DNA of 64,000 nt from Synechococcus sp. CBW1108 (GTDB lineage: Bacteria; Cyanobacteriota; Cyanobacteriia; PCC-6307; Cyanobiaceae). The DNA is taken from the NCBI RefSeq assembly GCF_015840335.1, contig NZ_CP060395.1:1426001-1490000 (forward strand), written 5' to 3'. The position numbers and the translations under genes are program-made. The notes under the pieces are model-generated. The model was not told where the DNA came from and did no database searches. It saw only the letters and a list, made by a program, of their open reading frames with translations. Each line of letters opens with the position of its first letter. Positions within the stretch are counted from its first letter, which is position 1. This document shows positions 9,741 through 19,352 of the stretch, in pieces.

Positions 9741-10400
9741 TTAAGTCGGGGCTTTGACCGGGTTGGAGTCGGTCACAACCTGATCGATCAGGCCGTATTC
9801 AACCGCCTCAACAGGTGAAAGGAAATAGTCGCGATCAGTGTCTTCTGTGATCTTCTCGAGGGGCTGGCCAGTGTGCTCCGCCATCAGGCGGTTGAGGGTG
9901 TCCTTTAGGTAAAGGATTTCCTTGGCCTGAATTTCGATGTCCACCACCTGGCCCTGGGCTCCGCCCAGGGGCTGGTGGATCATGATCCGGGCACTGGGCA
10001 GGGCCAGCCGTTTGCCCTTGGTGCCCCCCGAGAGCAGGAAGGCGCCCATCGAGGCGGCCAGGCCGTAGCAGATGGTCACCACATCGGGGGAAACCTGCTG
10101 CATGGTGTCGTAGATCGCCAGGCCGGCTGTCACCGAGCCACCCGGGGAGTTCACGTAGATCTGGATGTCCTTTTGGGGATCTTCCGCTTCTAGGAAAAGC
10201 AGCTGGGCCACCAGGGAATCGGCCACCTGGTCGTCGATGCCGGTGCCCAGGAAGATGATCCGCTCGCGCAGCAGCCGCGAATAGATGTCAAAGGCGCGAT
10301 CGCCTTTGCCTGACTGCTCCACCACGGTGGGCAGCACCCCCGGCGAGCCACTGGGGCCCCAGTGGCTGTGAACTGGATGGCGAATGGTGGCGTCGATCAC
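9741..10400 (-). CDS. clpP: ATP-dependent Clp protease proteolytic subunit ClpP
   Basis: The 219-residue serine peptidase has its catalytic triad visible: Ser in [11 protein letters not shown], His in [10 protein letters not shown] and Asp in the TDRDYFLS segment. The start gives a longer N-terminus (about 30 residues before [16 protein letters not shown]), as in cyanobacterial ClpP proteins that are trimmed. Cyanobacteria carry several clpP paralogues; placement beside clpX suggests the copy that partners ClpX. Confidence 0.96.
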   Translation of the reverse strand: MIDATIRHPVHSHWGPSGSPGVLPTVVEQSGKGDRAFDIYSRLLRERIIFLGTGIDDQVADSLVAQLLFLEAEDPQKDIQIYVNSPGGSVTAGLAIYDTMQQVSPDVVTICYGLAASMGAFLLSGGTKGKRLALPSARIMIHQPLGGAQGQVVDIEIQAKEILYLKDTLNRLMAEHTGQPLEKITEDTDRDYFLSPVEAVEYGLIDQVVTDSNPVKAPT

Positions 10401-10453
10401 GCACGGTTAAGGCTCCTGCAAGCAATCTATGGGCTCTGCAGCAGCAGCTGGGA

Positions 10454-11878
10454 TCAATCCTCCTGGTCGGTTGACTTGGGTTTGGGTTCGGCCTTGGCTT
10501 TGGCCTTGGGCTTGTCGGTCGTCTCGGCTGGCTCTTCCTCGGCGGCGGGGGCCTTCTCGCTGATCGTGCTGTTGGCTTCGAGCCAGTCGAGCAGCTTGTC
10601 GCGCAGTAGGTCTTCGGCGACCGCTAGCCGCAGCCGTTCCGGGTCGATGTTGGTCTGGTCGCTGAGGCCTTTGCTGATCTCCTGCAACTTGGCTTCGAGA
10701 TCGCCGGCCTCCAACTCGATCTGCTCGGCGGTGGCGAGGGCCTTGAGGGCCAGGCTGCGGCGCAGGCGCTCCTCGGCCTCGGGGCGGGAGGTGTCCATCA
10801 GGCTGCGCACCAGATCGGGGGTGAACAGCTTCTTGACGTCCATGCCCTGCTGGGCGATCTGGCCGGCGGTCTGCTCCAACAGGTTGCGAATTTCCTGCTG
10901 CACCAGCGTTTCGGGTAGCTCCACCTCGAGCTCCGCCACCAGGGCGGCGAGCAGGGCGTCGTGGCGACTGGCCTTGGCCCGGCGCTCGGCGTCGTCTTTG
11001 AGGCGGATTTCCAGGTCTACCCGCAGTTCTGCCAGGGTGGCCTTGTCGCTGGCCTGCTGGGCGAAAGCGTCATCGAGGGCCGGCAGCTCGCGGCACTTGA
11101 GATCCTTCAAACCGATTTCAAAACGGGCCTGGCGGCCGGCGGCCTCCTCCTGCTGGTAGCTGTCGGGGAAGCGGCACTCGATGGTTTTTTCGTCACCGAT
11201 GGCCATGCCGATCACGCCCTCCACGAAGCCCGGGATCATGCGGCCCTCCTCCAGTTCCACCTCCATGGCATCGCTGTTGCCACCACTGATCGGCTCGCCG
11301 CTATCGAGGTAGGTGCCGCTGAAACTGACCACCGCCACATCGCCGCTGGCGGCAGGCCGGCCCTCCACGGGCACCAGGGTGGCCAGCTGCTTGCGGGATT
11401 GGTCGATCAGTTCGTCGATGCGGGCGGGGTCGTAGCTGATCGTTTCGGCTTCGGCCTTGAGGCCCTTGGTGGCCTTGAGGGTGGGGGTGGGCTCGACGTC
11501 CAGTTCGAGGGTGATGGTGAGGGCGCTGCCGGGCTCAAAGCGCGCCAGGACGGCCTCAAACCCTTCACTCAGCTCCGGCCGGCCGAGCGCCGCCAGGGGC
11601 TCCTGCTCGAGGGCGTCGCGACAGGCCGCTTCCACCAGGTCTTCCAGGGCGGTGGCGCGGATGCGCAGGGGGCCGATCTGCTGCAGCAGCACCGGGCGGG
11701 GCAACTTGCCCTTGCGGAAGCCGGGCAGCTTGATGCTGCGGCTGAGCTTCTCCACGGCGGCGTCGTAGCTGGCCTGGCTGCGGCCTGCGGGGATGGCCAC
11801 CTCCAGGGCCATCCGGCTGCCCGGGCGGGGGCTGGCTTTGACGGACAGGCTGGCAACTGGGGCGGCGGCAGAGCTCAT
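10454..11878 (-). CDS. tig: Trigger factor
   Basis: The 474-residue ribosome-associated chaperone and prolyl isomerase carries the ribosome-docking signature in [19 protein letters not shown] (residues about 52-70). The FKBP-like domain follows ([14 protein letters not shown] and [20 protein letters not shown]), then a helical C-terminal chaperone domain ending in an acidic, Lys/Ala-rich tail. Order tig-clpP-clpX is the common bacterial arrangement. It is divergent from asd. Confidence 0.97.
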   Translation of the reverse strand: MSSAAAPVASLSVKASPRPGSRMALEVAIPAGRSQASYDAAVEKLSRSIKLPGFRKGKLPRPVLLQQIGPLRIRATALEDLVEAACRDALEQEPLAALGRPELSEGFEAVLARFEPGSALTITLELDVEPTPTLKATKGLKAEAETISYDPARIDELIDQSRKQLATLVPVEGRPAASGDVAVVSFSGTYLDSGEPISGGNSDAMEVELEEGRMIPGFVEGVIGMAIGDEKTIECRFPDSYQQEEAAGRQARFEIGLKDLKCRELPALDDAFAQQASDKATLAELRVDLEIRLKDDAERRAKASRHDALLAALVAELEVELPETLVQQEIRNLLEQTAGQIAQQGMDVKKLFTPDLVRSLMDTSRPEAEERLRRSLALKALATAEQIELEAGDLEAKLQEISKGLSDQTNIDPERLRLAVAEDLLRDKLLDWLEANSTISEKAPAAEEEPAETTDKPKAKAKAEPKPKSTDQED

Positions 11879-12146
11879 GGAAAGTCGATGCAGGGGCCGA
11901 TCCTAGAAAGCGGCCGTTCCGAGCCCCGTAGGCCTATTGTTCGGGAGGCGCAGAAGAAGGCAATAGTTCGGTTCAGCTCATTTGCAGGGTTGGGATTTGA
12001 TCCCAGCTCCTCGCTTTGCGGCAGCATCCCGCCCCCCTGTATGCCCCGATCCGGGCCTCTCCACGTCCATCCCGGATAAACCAGCAGCTTTCGATCCCGT
12101 TCCCGCCCCCTTGACCGCCGTCCAGACCAGCCTTTCCCCCAGCTCC

Positions 12147-13190
12147 GTGTGCCTGCCCAACCGCCCCCTTCGGGTGGCCGTTCTGGGGGCCAGTGGAGCG
12201 GTGGGCCAGGAGTTGCTCCAGCTGCTCGAGCAGCGCCGTTTTCCGGTGGCCGAGCTGCTGCCCCTGGCCTCGCCCCGCTCCGCCGGCCAGAGCCTGGGCT
12301 GGCAGGGTCGTGCGCTCACCATCCAACCAGTGGAGGCCTCGGCCTTCGAGGGCGTCGATCTGGTGCTGGCCTCGGCCGGTGGCTCGGTGTCGCGCCAGTG
12401 GGCGCCGCTGGCGGCTGCGGCTGGTGCCCTGGTGATTGACAACTCCAGTGCCTTCCGCATGGATCCGGAGGTTCCGCTGGTGGTGCCGGAGGTGAATCCC
12501 GAGGCGGCCTTTAGCCACCGGGGAATCATTGCCAACCCCAACTGCACGACGATCCTGCTCAGCCTGGCCCTGGCCCCCCTCCATGCCCGCCGGCCGATCA
12601 GGCGGGTGGTGGTGAGCACCTATCAGAGCGCCAGCGGCGCCGGCGCCCGGGCCATGGAGGAGCTGCGCAGCCTCAGCCGCACGGTGCTCGATGGGGGCGA
12701 GCCCGTCAGTGAGGTGCTGCCCCACTCCCTGGCCTTCAACCTCTTTCTGCACAACTCGCCGCTGCAGCCCAATGGCTACTGCGAGGAGGAGCTCAAGATG
12801 CTGCACGAAACGCGCAAGATCATGGGCACGCCGGAGTTGCGGCTTTCGGCCACCTGTGTGCGGGTGCCGGTGCTGCGGGCCCACTCCGAAGCCGTCAACA
12901 TTGAGTTTCACGAGCCCTTCCCGGTGGAGGAGGCCCGGGCCCTGCTGGCAGCTGCCCCCGGCGTCGAGTTGCTGGACGACTTCGATGCCAATCGCTTCCC
13001 GATGCCCACGGATGTGACGGGTCGCGATCCGGTGGCGGTGGGACGCATTCGCCAGGATCTCAGTGAGCCCAATGCCTTGGAGCTCTGGCTGTGTGGGGAC
13101 CAGATCCGCAAGGGTGCGGCCCTCAATGCCATCCAGATCGCTGAACTGCTGATCGAAGCCCCAGGGGCCCTGGCTGGGGGTGGCCCTTGA
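12147..13190 (+). CDS. asd: Aspartate-semialdehyde dehydrogenase
   Basis: The enzyme reduces aspartyl phosphate to aspartate semialdehyde, the branch point to lysine, threonine and methionine. It shows the NADP-binding [15 protein letters not shown], the catalytic cysteine in ANPNCTTI, the substrate-binding [14 protein letters not shown] and a C-terminal [16 protein letters not shown]. The GTG at 12147 gives 347 residues and starts about ten residues before the Rossmann strand, as usual. A TTG at 12111 or an earlier start is possible; no clear ribosome-binding site decides. It overlaps dapA by 4 bases. Confidence 0.95.
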   Translation: MCLPNRPLRVAVLGASGAVGQELLQLLEQRRFPVAELLPLASPRSAGQSLGWQGRALTIQPVEASAFEGVDLVLASAGGSVSRQWAPLAAAAGALVIDNSSAFRMDPEVPLVVPEVNPEAAFSHRGIIANPNCTTILLSLALAPLHARRPIRRVVVSTYQSASGAGARAMEELRSLSRTVLDGGEPVSEVLPHSLAFNLFLHNSPLQPNGYCEEELKMLHETRKIMGTPELRLSATCVRVPVLRAHSEAVNIEFHEPFPVEEARALLAAAPGVELLDDFDANRFPMPTDVTGRDPVAVGRIRQDLSEPNALELWLCGDQIRKGAALNAIQIAELLIEAPGALAGGGP

Positions 13191-14092
13191 AAGCGATCCA
13201 GACCCCAGCTCCCCCCTTCGGGCGTCTACTCACCGCGATGGTGACCCCATTCAGCGCCGAGGGGGAGCTGGATCTCCCCCTGGCGGCCCGCCTGGCGGCC
13301 CACCTGGTGAACCAGGGCTCCGATGGGCTGGTGGTGTGCGGCACCACCGGCGAATCCCCCACCCTCAGTTGGGCCGAGCAGCACGCCCTGTTTGCCACGG
13401 TCAAAGGGGCCCTGGCGGGCCGGGCCAAACTGATCGCCGGCAGCGGCAGCAACTGCACCGCCGAGGCGGTGGAGGCCACCCGGGAGGCGGCTGCCCTCGG
13501 CGCCGATGGCGCCCTGGTGGTGGTGCCCTACTACAACAAGCCCCCGCAGGAAGGCCTCGAAGCCCATTTCCGGGCCGTGGCAGCGGCCGCCCCAGAGCTG
13601 CCCTTGATGCTCTACAACATCCCGGGCCGCACCGGCACCAGCCTGGAGGCAGCCACCGTGGCGCGCTTGCTTGACTGCCCCAATGTGGTGAGTTTCAAGG
13701 CCGCCAGTGGTAGCACCGAGGAGGTGAGTGCCCTGCGGGCCAGCTGTGGCGACCGCCTCGCCATCTACTGCGGCGACGATGCCCTCACCCTGCCGATGCT
13801 GGCCGTGGGGGCTGTGGGTGTGGTGAGTGTGGCCAGCCACCTGGCCGGACCCCAGATCAGCGCCCTGATTCGGGCCTTTTTCGAGGGCGATCAGGCCCGG
13901 GCCCGGGCCTTGCACGAGCAGTTGCTGCCGCTGTGCAAGGCCCTCTTCTGCACCACCAATCCCATCCCCGTCAAAGCAGCCCTGGAGCTTTGCGGCTGGC
14001 CGGTGGGTGCCCCCCGTCTTCCCCTTCTTTCCGCCAACGCCGCCGTGCGCCAACGCCTCTCCGAAACCCTGGCTGCCCTGCGTCCCACATGA
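13187..14092 (+). CDS. dapA: 4-hydroxy-tetrahydrodipicolinate synthase
   Basis: The 301-residue TIM-barrel enzyme condenses pyruvate with aspartate semialdehyde, the first step of lysine and diaminopimelate synthesis. Visible are the GTTGESPTL pyruvate-binding loop, the [13 protein letters not shown] tyrosine pair, [12 protein letters not shown] and the Schiff-base lysine in [10 protein letters not shown]. The start is TTG, overlapping the asd stop (TTGA), so translation is probably coupled to asd, which makes its substrate. Confidence 0.96.
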   Translation: MKAIQTPAPPFGRLLTAMVTPFSAEGELDLPLAARLAAHLVNQGSDGLVVCGTTGESPTLSWAEQHALFATVKGALAGRAKLIAGSGSNCTAEAVEATREAAALGADGALVVVPYYNKPPQEGLEAHFRAVAAAAPELPLMLYNIPGRTGTSLEAATVARLLDCPNVVSFKAASGSTEEVSALRASCGDRLAIYCGDDALTLPMLAVGAVGVVSVASHLAGPQISALIRAFFEGDQARARALHEQLLPLCKALFCTTNPIPVKAALELCGWPVGAPRLPLLSANAAVRQRLSETLAALRPT

Positions 14093-14190
14093 CGCCAAGG
14101 CTTGAGACCAGCTTTATTTAGATCAATTTTATCCAGGTCAATTCAGTTTAGACTAGTTTAATTATTTTCAACAGTTAACCCTCTTTTCGT
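14093..14190 (+). promoter_or_regulatory. AT-rich leader between dapA and rnj
   Basis: This 98-base gap is much richer in A and T than its surroundings. It contains loosely repeated blocks around a TTTA(G/A)-type core (TTTATTTAGATC, TTTAGACTAG, TTTAATTATTTTC). It probably holds the rnj promoter and untranslated leader. RNase J and RNase E messages are often autoregulated through AU-rich leaders; that role here is inference. Confidence 0.4.
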
Positions 14191-16248
14191 ATGACGAGCT
14201 CCAACGGCACCACCCAGCTCAATCGCAACCAGGTAAATAGCAATCTAGTAAATAGCAACCAGGTTAATGGCAATCAGGCTGGCGCCAAGAAGCCCCACCT
14301 GCGGGTAATTCCCCTGGGCGGCCTGCACGAGATCGGCAAGAACACTTGCGTGTTCGAGTACGGCGACGACATCATGCTGGTGGATGCCGGATTGGCCTTC
14401 CCCAGTGATGGCATGCATGGCGTCAATGTGGTGATGCCGGATACCAGCTATCTCAAGGAAAACCAGAAGCGGATTCGCGGCATGATCGTGACCCATGGTC
14501 ACGAAGATCACATCGGTGGCATTGCCCACCACCTCAAAAACTTCAGCATCCCCGTGATTCACGGGCCGCGTCTGGCCCTAGCCATGCTCACCGGCAAGAT
14601 GGAGGAGGCCGGTGTGATGGATCGCACCATCCTCCAAACCGTTGCGCCCCGCGATGTGGTGAAGGTGGGCCAACACTTTTCAGTGGAGTTCATCCGCAAC
14701 ACCCACTCGATGGCCGATAGCTTCTCGCTGGCCATCACCACTCCTGTGGGCACGGTGATCTTCACCGGTGACTTCAAATTTGACCACACGCCGGTGGATG
14801 GCGAGACCTTCGACATGGCTCGCCTGGCCCATTACGGCGACCAGGGTGTGCTGTGCCTGTTCAGCGACTCCACCAACGCCGAAGTGCCGGGCTTCTGCCC
14901 CCCTGAGCGCTCGGTGTTCCCCTGCCTGGATCGCCATATCTCCCAGGCAGAAGGTCGGGTGATCATCACAACTTTTGCCAGCTCGATTCACCGGGTGTCG
15001 ATGATCCTGGAGTTGGCCATCAAGAATGGCCGCAAGGTGGGTCTGCTGGGCCGCTCCATGCTCAATGTGATCGCCAAGGCTCGGGAGTTGGGCTACATGC
15101 GCGCCCCCGATGACCTGTTCGTGCCGATCAAGCAAATTCGCGACCTGCCCGATCGGGAAACCCTGCTGCTGATGACCGGCAGCCAGGGTGAGCCCCTAGC
15201 CGCCCTCAGCCGCATCTCCCGCCGTGATCACCCCCAGGTGCAGGTCAAGAACACCGACACGATTATCTTCTCGGCCAGCCCGATTCCGGGGAACACCATC
15301 TCGGTGGTCAACACCATCGACCGGCTGATGATGCTGGGCGCCAAGGTGGTCTATGGCAAGGGCGAGGGCATTCACGTTTCCGGCCACGGTTTCCAGGAAG
15401 ATCAGAAACTGATGCTGGCCCTTACCAAGCCCAAATATTTCGTGCCGGTGCACGGTGAGCACCGCATGCTCATTGCCCACAGCAAAACGGCCCAGTCGAT
15501 GGGCGTGCCGGCCGACAACATCTTGATCATTGACAATGGCGACGTGGTCGAGCTCAGCCCCGACTCCATACGCACCGGGGATCCGGTGAAGGCCGGCATT
15601 GAATTGCTCGATGCCTCCCGCAACGGCATCGTCGATGCCCGCGTGCTCAAGGAGCGCCAGCAGCTCGCCGAGGATGGGGTGATTACCATGCTGGCAGTGA
15701 TCAGCACCGACGGGGTGATGGCGGCCCCGCCCCGGGTCAACATCCGGGGGGTGGTCACCGCGGCCGATGCCCGCAAGCTGTCGATGTGGGCGGAGCGGGA
15801 AATCGGCTGGGTGCTCGAGAACCGCTGGAACCAGCTCTGCCGCAATACCGGCGGCAAGGCGCCGGATGTCGATTGGGTGGGCGTGCAGCGCGAGGTGGAG
15901 GTGGGCCTGCAGCGCCGCCTGCGCCGCGAGTTGCAGGTGGAGCCCCTGATCATCTGCCTGGTGCAACCCGCCCCCGCCGGCACGCCGGCCTACAAGGGTC
16001 GCTCGGAGGGGGAGAGCGACAGCCGTCCGGCGCCCCGGGGCCGGGGTGGCCGCGATTCAGGTGGCCGAGATTCAGGGGGCCGCGCCTCGGCGCCCCAGCG
16101 CCAGCTGGCGACCGTCGGCGCTCCCAGCGCTACCGCAGTAGCGGTTGCAGTGGCCGCCCCCGCTCCTGTTTCCGCTCCAGCGCCAGCAAACCTTGAGCCG
16201 GAACCCGCCGGCCGCACCAAGCGCCGCCGCTCCGCAGCTGTGGGCTGA
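14191..16248 (+). CDS. rnj: Ribonuclease J
   Basis: The 685-residue metallo-beta-lactamase/beta-CASP nuclease degrades and matures RNA as both endonuclease and 5' exonuclease. The metal motif is THGHEDHIGG; further parts are FTGDFKFDHTP, LFSDSTNAEVPG, the beta-CASP GLLGRSMLN and MTGSQGEPLAAL, and the C-terminal VPVHGEHRML. The N-terminus has an Asn-rich tandem repeat (residues 11-29) and the C-terminus a Gly/Arg-rich then Ala/Pro-rich tail (residues about 605-680). Both look disordered and may bind RNA or partners. Confidence 0.96.
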   Translation: MTSSNGTTQLNRNQVNSNLVNSNQVNGNQAGAKKPHLRVIPLGGLHEIGKNTCVFEYGDDIMLVDAGLAFPSDGMHGVNVVMPDTSYLKENQKRIRGMIVTHGHEDHIGGIAHHLKNFSIPVIHGPRLALAMLTGKMEEAGVMDRTILQTVAPRDVVKVGQHFSVEFIRNTHSMADSFSLAITTPVGTVIFTGDFKFDHTPVDGETFDMARLAHYGDQGVLCLFSDSTNAEVPGFCPPERSVFPCLDRHISQAEGRVIITTFASSIHRVSMILELAIKNGRKVGLLGRSMLNVIAKARELGYMRAPDDLFVPIKQIRDLPDRETLLLMTGSQGEPLAALSRISRRDHPQVQVKNTDTIIFSASPIPGNTISVVNTIDRLMMLGAKVVYGKGEGIHVSGHGFQEDQKLMLALTKPKYFVPVHGEHRMLIAHSKTAQSMGVPADNILIIDNGDVVELSPDSIRTGDPVKAGIELLDASRNGIVDARVLKERQQLAEDGVITMLAVISTDGVMAAPPRVNIRGVVTAADARKLSMWAEREIGWVLENRWNQLCRNTGGKAPDVDWVGVQREVEVGLQRRLRRELQVEPLIICLVQPAPAGTPAYKGRSEGESDSRPAPRGRGGRDSGGRDSGGRASAPQRQLATVGAPSATAVAVAVAAPAPVSAPAPANLEPEPAGRTKRRRSAAVG

Positions 16249-16277
16249 GGCTCGGCTCATCTTGGCAGCGGAGCGAC

Positions 16278-16931
16278 TCAGCCGATAACGACCCGCAACA
16301 GCCCCTTGGAGAGCTCGGCAATCTCCTCGGGGCTGGGTTGGGCAGCCACGGGCAAGATGGCCAGGTCTACTGCCTCGGCAGTTCTGGGATTGGCCTGGGC
16401 CAGCTCGATCAGTTCGGGTTCCTCAATAACCTCCACTTCTGTTAGCCCCACCTCGGTTAGCCCCACCTCCGGTTGGGGCACTTTGCCCCGCCCCACCTTG
16501 CCCCGCCCCACCTCGCCCAGTTGCTCCATCCAGGGGGTGGCAGCCGTGCCAGCGGTGACAGCCGTGGCAGAAGAGGCAGCCGTTGCCGCCGGGGATTGGT
16601 CAGGTGTGGCCTCGGCTGGCGCAACGGCGATGTCGGCCAGGTTGATGCATTGCTTCAGGCCCTGTTCGGCGATTTCCCGCAGCATCGTCTCCTCGCTGGC
16701 GGCCAGCACCCGGCTGTAAAAACCAGTGGCCGTCTGGGCATCCTGGTAGCCGTAGCAATAGGTGTGACCCAGCAACAGCTGCAGGCGCTGGCGCAGGGGA
16801 TGGCTGGGGTCGTCGGGCAGTTCCACCAGCAGGGCCTCGCTGAGGCTGGCCACGTCGTCCCATTGGCGCCCGTTGTAGAAGCCTTCAATGGCCTCATAGC
16901 GCTGTTGCAGGGATTCCGGCGAGGCGGTCAC
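16278..16931 (-). CDS. TPR-like hypothetical protein coupled to tilS
   Basis: The 217-residue protein begins at a GTG that overlaps the tilS stop (GTGA, 16928-16931), so the two are probably translationally coupled. Residues 1-100 are helical and TPR-like (QQRYEAIEGFYNGRQWDDV, LRQRLQLLLGHTYCYGYQDA, GFYSRVLAASEETMLREIAE). A low-complexity Ala/Thr linker follows, with a short repeat (VGRGKVGRGKV, VGLTEVGLTEV), and a helical end (PSPEEIAELSKGLLRVVIG). I cannot name a function. Confidence 0.65.
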   Translation of the reverse strand: MTASPESLQQRYEAIEGFYNGRQWDDVASLSEALLVELPDDPSHPLRQRLQLLLGHTYCYGYQDAQTATGFYSRVLAASEETMLREIAEQGLKQCINLADIAVAPAEATPDQSPAATAASSATAVTAGTAATPWMEQLGEVGRGKVGRGKVPQPEVGLTEVGLTEVEVIEEPELIELAQANPRTAEAVDLAILPVAAQPSPEEIAELSKGLLRVVIG

Positions 16932-18022
16932 TGGGGAGACTCGGGCTGGAGCCACAGTGTGCGCTGATCCCAGTGCAGCTGCCAACCGGCGCCCAGATCG
17001 GCCCGGCCCGGGGGCTGGCCAGCCTGCAGCCGCGACAGCAGCAGCTCGATGGGCCGGGCCGCCAGCACCTGCTGGATCTGGCACTCCAACCATCGGTGCA
17101 GCAGTTCCCCCTGGTTGGCCGGCGCCAGCGCCACCAGCCCTAAGCGCTCGAGGGCGGCCGCGGCTCCAGGCCCCCTGGGGCTGGTGAGGTTTTGCAGGGC
17201 CAGATCCACCATTTCGGTGCGGCATTCCAGTTCGCTGACCAGCCGTTCGGCCTGGGCGCCGATGCGCTGGGCGGCGCCGGGGTGGAGAGCTTCGAGCACC
17301 GGCAGCACCTCGGCCCGGATTCGATTGCGGCTGTAGCGGAGGTCGTGGTTGGCCGGGTCGTGCCACACCGGCAGCTCCAGTTGGCGGCAGAGGCGGGCGG
17401 TGTCGCTGCGGGAAAAGGTCAGCAGCGGCCTGCTCAGTTTGATGCTGCTGGAGCTGTGGGAGTCGCTGGAGCCCTTGGCTAGGGGCCGTTGGCTGCGCAG
17501 GCTGGCCAGGCCGCGGCGGTGGCTGCCGCGGGCCAGGTGCAGCAGCAAGGTTTCGGCCCGGTCGCTGGCGGTGTGGCCGGTCACCACGTGACTGGCCCCC
17601 AGGGCCCGGGCCCTGGCCTCCAGCTGGCCATAGCGCCATTGGCGGGCCATTGCTTCGCTGGGCGGCCCCCCTTCGTTGGGCGGGCCCCCTTCGCCGCAGC
17701 GGTCAACCATCAGGCTGAGGCCCTGCTGCAGGCACCAGGCCGCGAGTTCCTCGGCCTGGCGGGCCGAATCGGCCCGCCAGCCGTGGTCGCCGTGCCAGAG
17801 CAGCAGCGACCAGTGGTGCAGCCGGCGCAGGTCGAGCAGCAGGGCCAGTAGGGCCATCGAATCCTGGCCGCCGGACACCGCCAGCAGCAGGGGCGCCCCC
17901 GCCGGCAGCAGGCCGGGGTGGCGCAGCAGGTGCCGGTGCAGCCGCAGGTGGTCGGGGCTCCAGCGCTGGCTGGGGTGGGGGCCGGGGTGCAGCGTCGTAG
18001 GGGCTCCGGATGGGAGAATCAC
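16928..18022 (-). CDS. tilS: tRNA(Ile)-lysidine synthetase
   Basis: The 364-residue enzyme of the PP-loop ATPase family converts the wobble C34 of the AUA-reading tRNA-Ile to lysidine. Visible are the ATP-binding LLAVSGGQDSMALLALL, LLWHGDHGWRADS, VTGHTASDRAETLLLHLARG, and the TilS-typical LSRPLLTFSRSDTARLCRQL with DLRYSRNRIRAEVLPVLE. It is shorter at the C-terminus than the E. coli enzyme, as in other cyanobacteria. The start is divergent from the DUF561 gene with 25 bases between. Confidence 0.94.
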   Translation of the reverse strand: MILPSGAPTTLHPGPHPSQRWSPDHLRLHRHLLRHPGLLPAGAPLLLAVSGGQDSMALLALLLDLRRLHHWSLLLWHGDHGWRADSARQAEELAAWCLQQGLSLMVDRCGEGGPPNEGGPPSEAMARQWRYGQLEARARALGASHVVTGHTASDRAETLLLHLARGSHRRGLASLRSQRPLAKGSSDSHSSSSIKLSRPLLTFSRSDTARLCRQLELPVWHDPANHDLRYSRNRIRAEVLPVLEALHPGAAQRIGAQAERLVSELECRTEMVDLALQNLTSPRGPGAAAALERLGLVALAPANQGELLHRWLECQIQQVLAARPIELLLSRLQAGQPPGRADLGAGWQLHWDQRTLWLQPESPQ

Positions 18023-18047
18023 CCCACCATTTCAAAGCCAAGGGCCC

Positions 18048-18845
18048 ATGCCTGCGATGTCGCGCTTCGAACAGCTGCCCGCTGCTCTGCAGGCCGCCCT
18101 GGCGGAGCGGCGCCTGCTGAAGGTGATCGCCGGACTCACCAACTTCGATTCGGCCGCGGTGGAGCGGATCAGTCGCGCCGCTGGCCAGGGGGGGGCCGAT
18201 CTGGTGGATGTGGCCTGTGATCCGGCCCTGGTGAAGCTGGCGGCCCGGGCCAGTGGGCTGCCGATCTGCGTCAGCGCTGTGGATCCCGAGCTGTTTCCCG
18301 CTGCCGTGGCCGCCGGGGCCGCCATGGTCGAGATCGGCAACTACGACGCCTTCTATCCCCAGGGCCGCATCTTCGACGCCGCGGAGGTGCTCGAGCTAAC
18401 TCGTCGCAGCCGCGCCCTGCTGGCTGGGGTGGTGCTGAGTGTCACCGTGCCCCACGTGCTGCCCCTCGACCAGCAGGAGCAGTTGGCGGTTGAGCTGGTG
18501 GCCGCCGGCGCCGACATCATCCAGACCGAGGGGGGCACCAGCGCCAGGCCCTTCAGTGCCGGCAGCCTGGGCCTGATCGAGAAGGCCGCCCCCACCCTCG
18601 CCGCGGCCCACGCCATCAGCCGCGCCCTGGCGGCGAGCCCCTCCCAAACCAGCCCTTCCCAGACTCCCGTGCTCTGCGCATCCGGTCTGTCGGCCGTCAC
18701 CGTGCCCCTGGCGATTGCCGCTGGTGCCAGCGGCGTGGGGGTGGGATCGGCGGTGAACCGGCTCTCCGATCCCCTGGCCATGGTTGCGGCGGTGCGCGGC
18801 TTGCGCGATGCCCTGGGGAGGGCCCTGGCCCCATGCCTAACCTGA
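18048..18845 (+). CDS. DUF561/Ycf23-family TIM-barrel protein
   Basis: The 265-residue protein matches the DUF561 family found in cyanobacteria and plastids (Ycf23). It has a TIM-barrel phosphate-site pattern: KVIAGLTNFDSAAVERISRA, GGADLVDVACDP, GAAMVEIGNYDAFYPQGRIF, GADIIQTEGGTSARPFSAG and a final ASGVGVGSAVNRL. No reaction is established for the family. The ATG at 18048 is used; a second at 18057 is equally possible. An insertion with a short repeat (SPSQTSPSQTP) lies near residue 205. Confidence 0.85.
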   Translation: MPAMSRFEQLPAALQAALAERRLLKVIAGLTNFDSAAVERISRAAGQGGADLVDVACDPALVKLAARASGLPICVSAVDPELFPAAVAAGAAMVEIGNYDAFYPQGRIFDAAEVLELTRRSRALLAGVVLSVTVPHVLPLDQQEQLAVELVAAGADIIQTEGGTSARPFSAGSLGLIEKAAPTLAAAHAISRALAASPSQTSPSQTPVLCASGLSAVTVPLAIAAGASGVGVGSAVNRLSDPLAMVAAVRGLRDALGRALAPCLT

Positions 18846-18887
18846 AGTTCTAAACACCCTTCCCCCCGTTACGGGTTAGCTGTTGTC

Positions 18888-19316
18888 ATGGGTTCTCTGA
18901 TCTGGCTTCTGCAGTGGCCAATCCGGGCCGTGGTGCTCTTGATCGTGGCCTGGTTGCCCCTCGGCGTGGAGGTGAGCAGCTTTCCGATTGCCCTGCTCTC
19001 GGCCGTGGTGATCGGCTTGCTCGGCACCTTGTTGATCGTACCCCTCAAGCTGGTGCTGGGTCCGATCTGGGCGGTCACCAGCCTGGGCGGCTTGATCAGT
19101 CCGGTGAGTCTGCTGTTCAACTGGGCCATCACCGTCATCCTGTTTGGCCTGGCGGCCTGGTTGATCCAGGGCTTTCGGCTCAGGAACGGCCTGGTCAGCG
19201 CGATCCTCGGCGGGGTGGTGTACGCGGTGCTGTCGGCTGTGATCCTGCGGGCCCTCGGCCTGGACGTGGACTTCACCAGGGCCGCTGGCCTGCAGATGGC
19301 CGTACCTGCAGCCTGA
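18888..19316 (+). CDS. Four-helix membrane protein, phage-holin superfamily IV type
   Basis: The 142-residue protein is almost entirely four hydrophobic helices (WPIRAVVLLIVAWLPLGVEV, ALLSAVVIGLLGTLLIVPL, WAITVILFGLAAWLIQGFRL, LVSAILGGVVYAVLSAVIL). This is the layout of the 'phage holin family' proteins widespread in bacteria without prophages. Its role is unknown and it need not be a phage gene. It lies between DUF561 and uvrB on the same strand. Confidence 0.75.
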   Translation: MGSLIWLLQWPIRAVVLLIVAWLPLGVEVSSFPIALLSAVVIGLLGTLLIVPLKLVLGPIWAVTSLGGLISPVSLLFNWAITVILFGLAAWLIQGFRLRNGLVSAILGGVVYAVLSAVILRALGLDVDFTRAAGLQMAVPAA

Positions 19317-19352
19317 GTCACAACTGATGGGCTCGGGCCCGAGAATGGGCTG

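Noticed and set aside
16932-17639. N-terminal extension of the TPR-like gene at 16278 across tilS
   Set aside because: The frame is open but reads as low-complexity sequence opposite reading of tilS in another frame on the same strand; the GTG overlapping the tilS stop is the better start.
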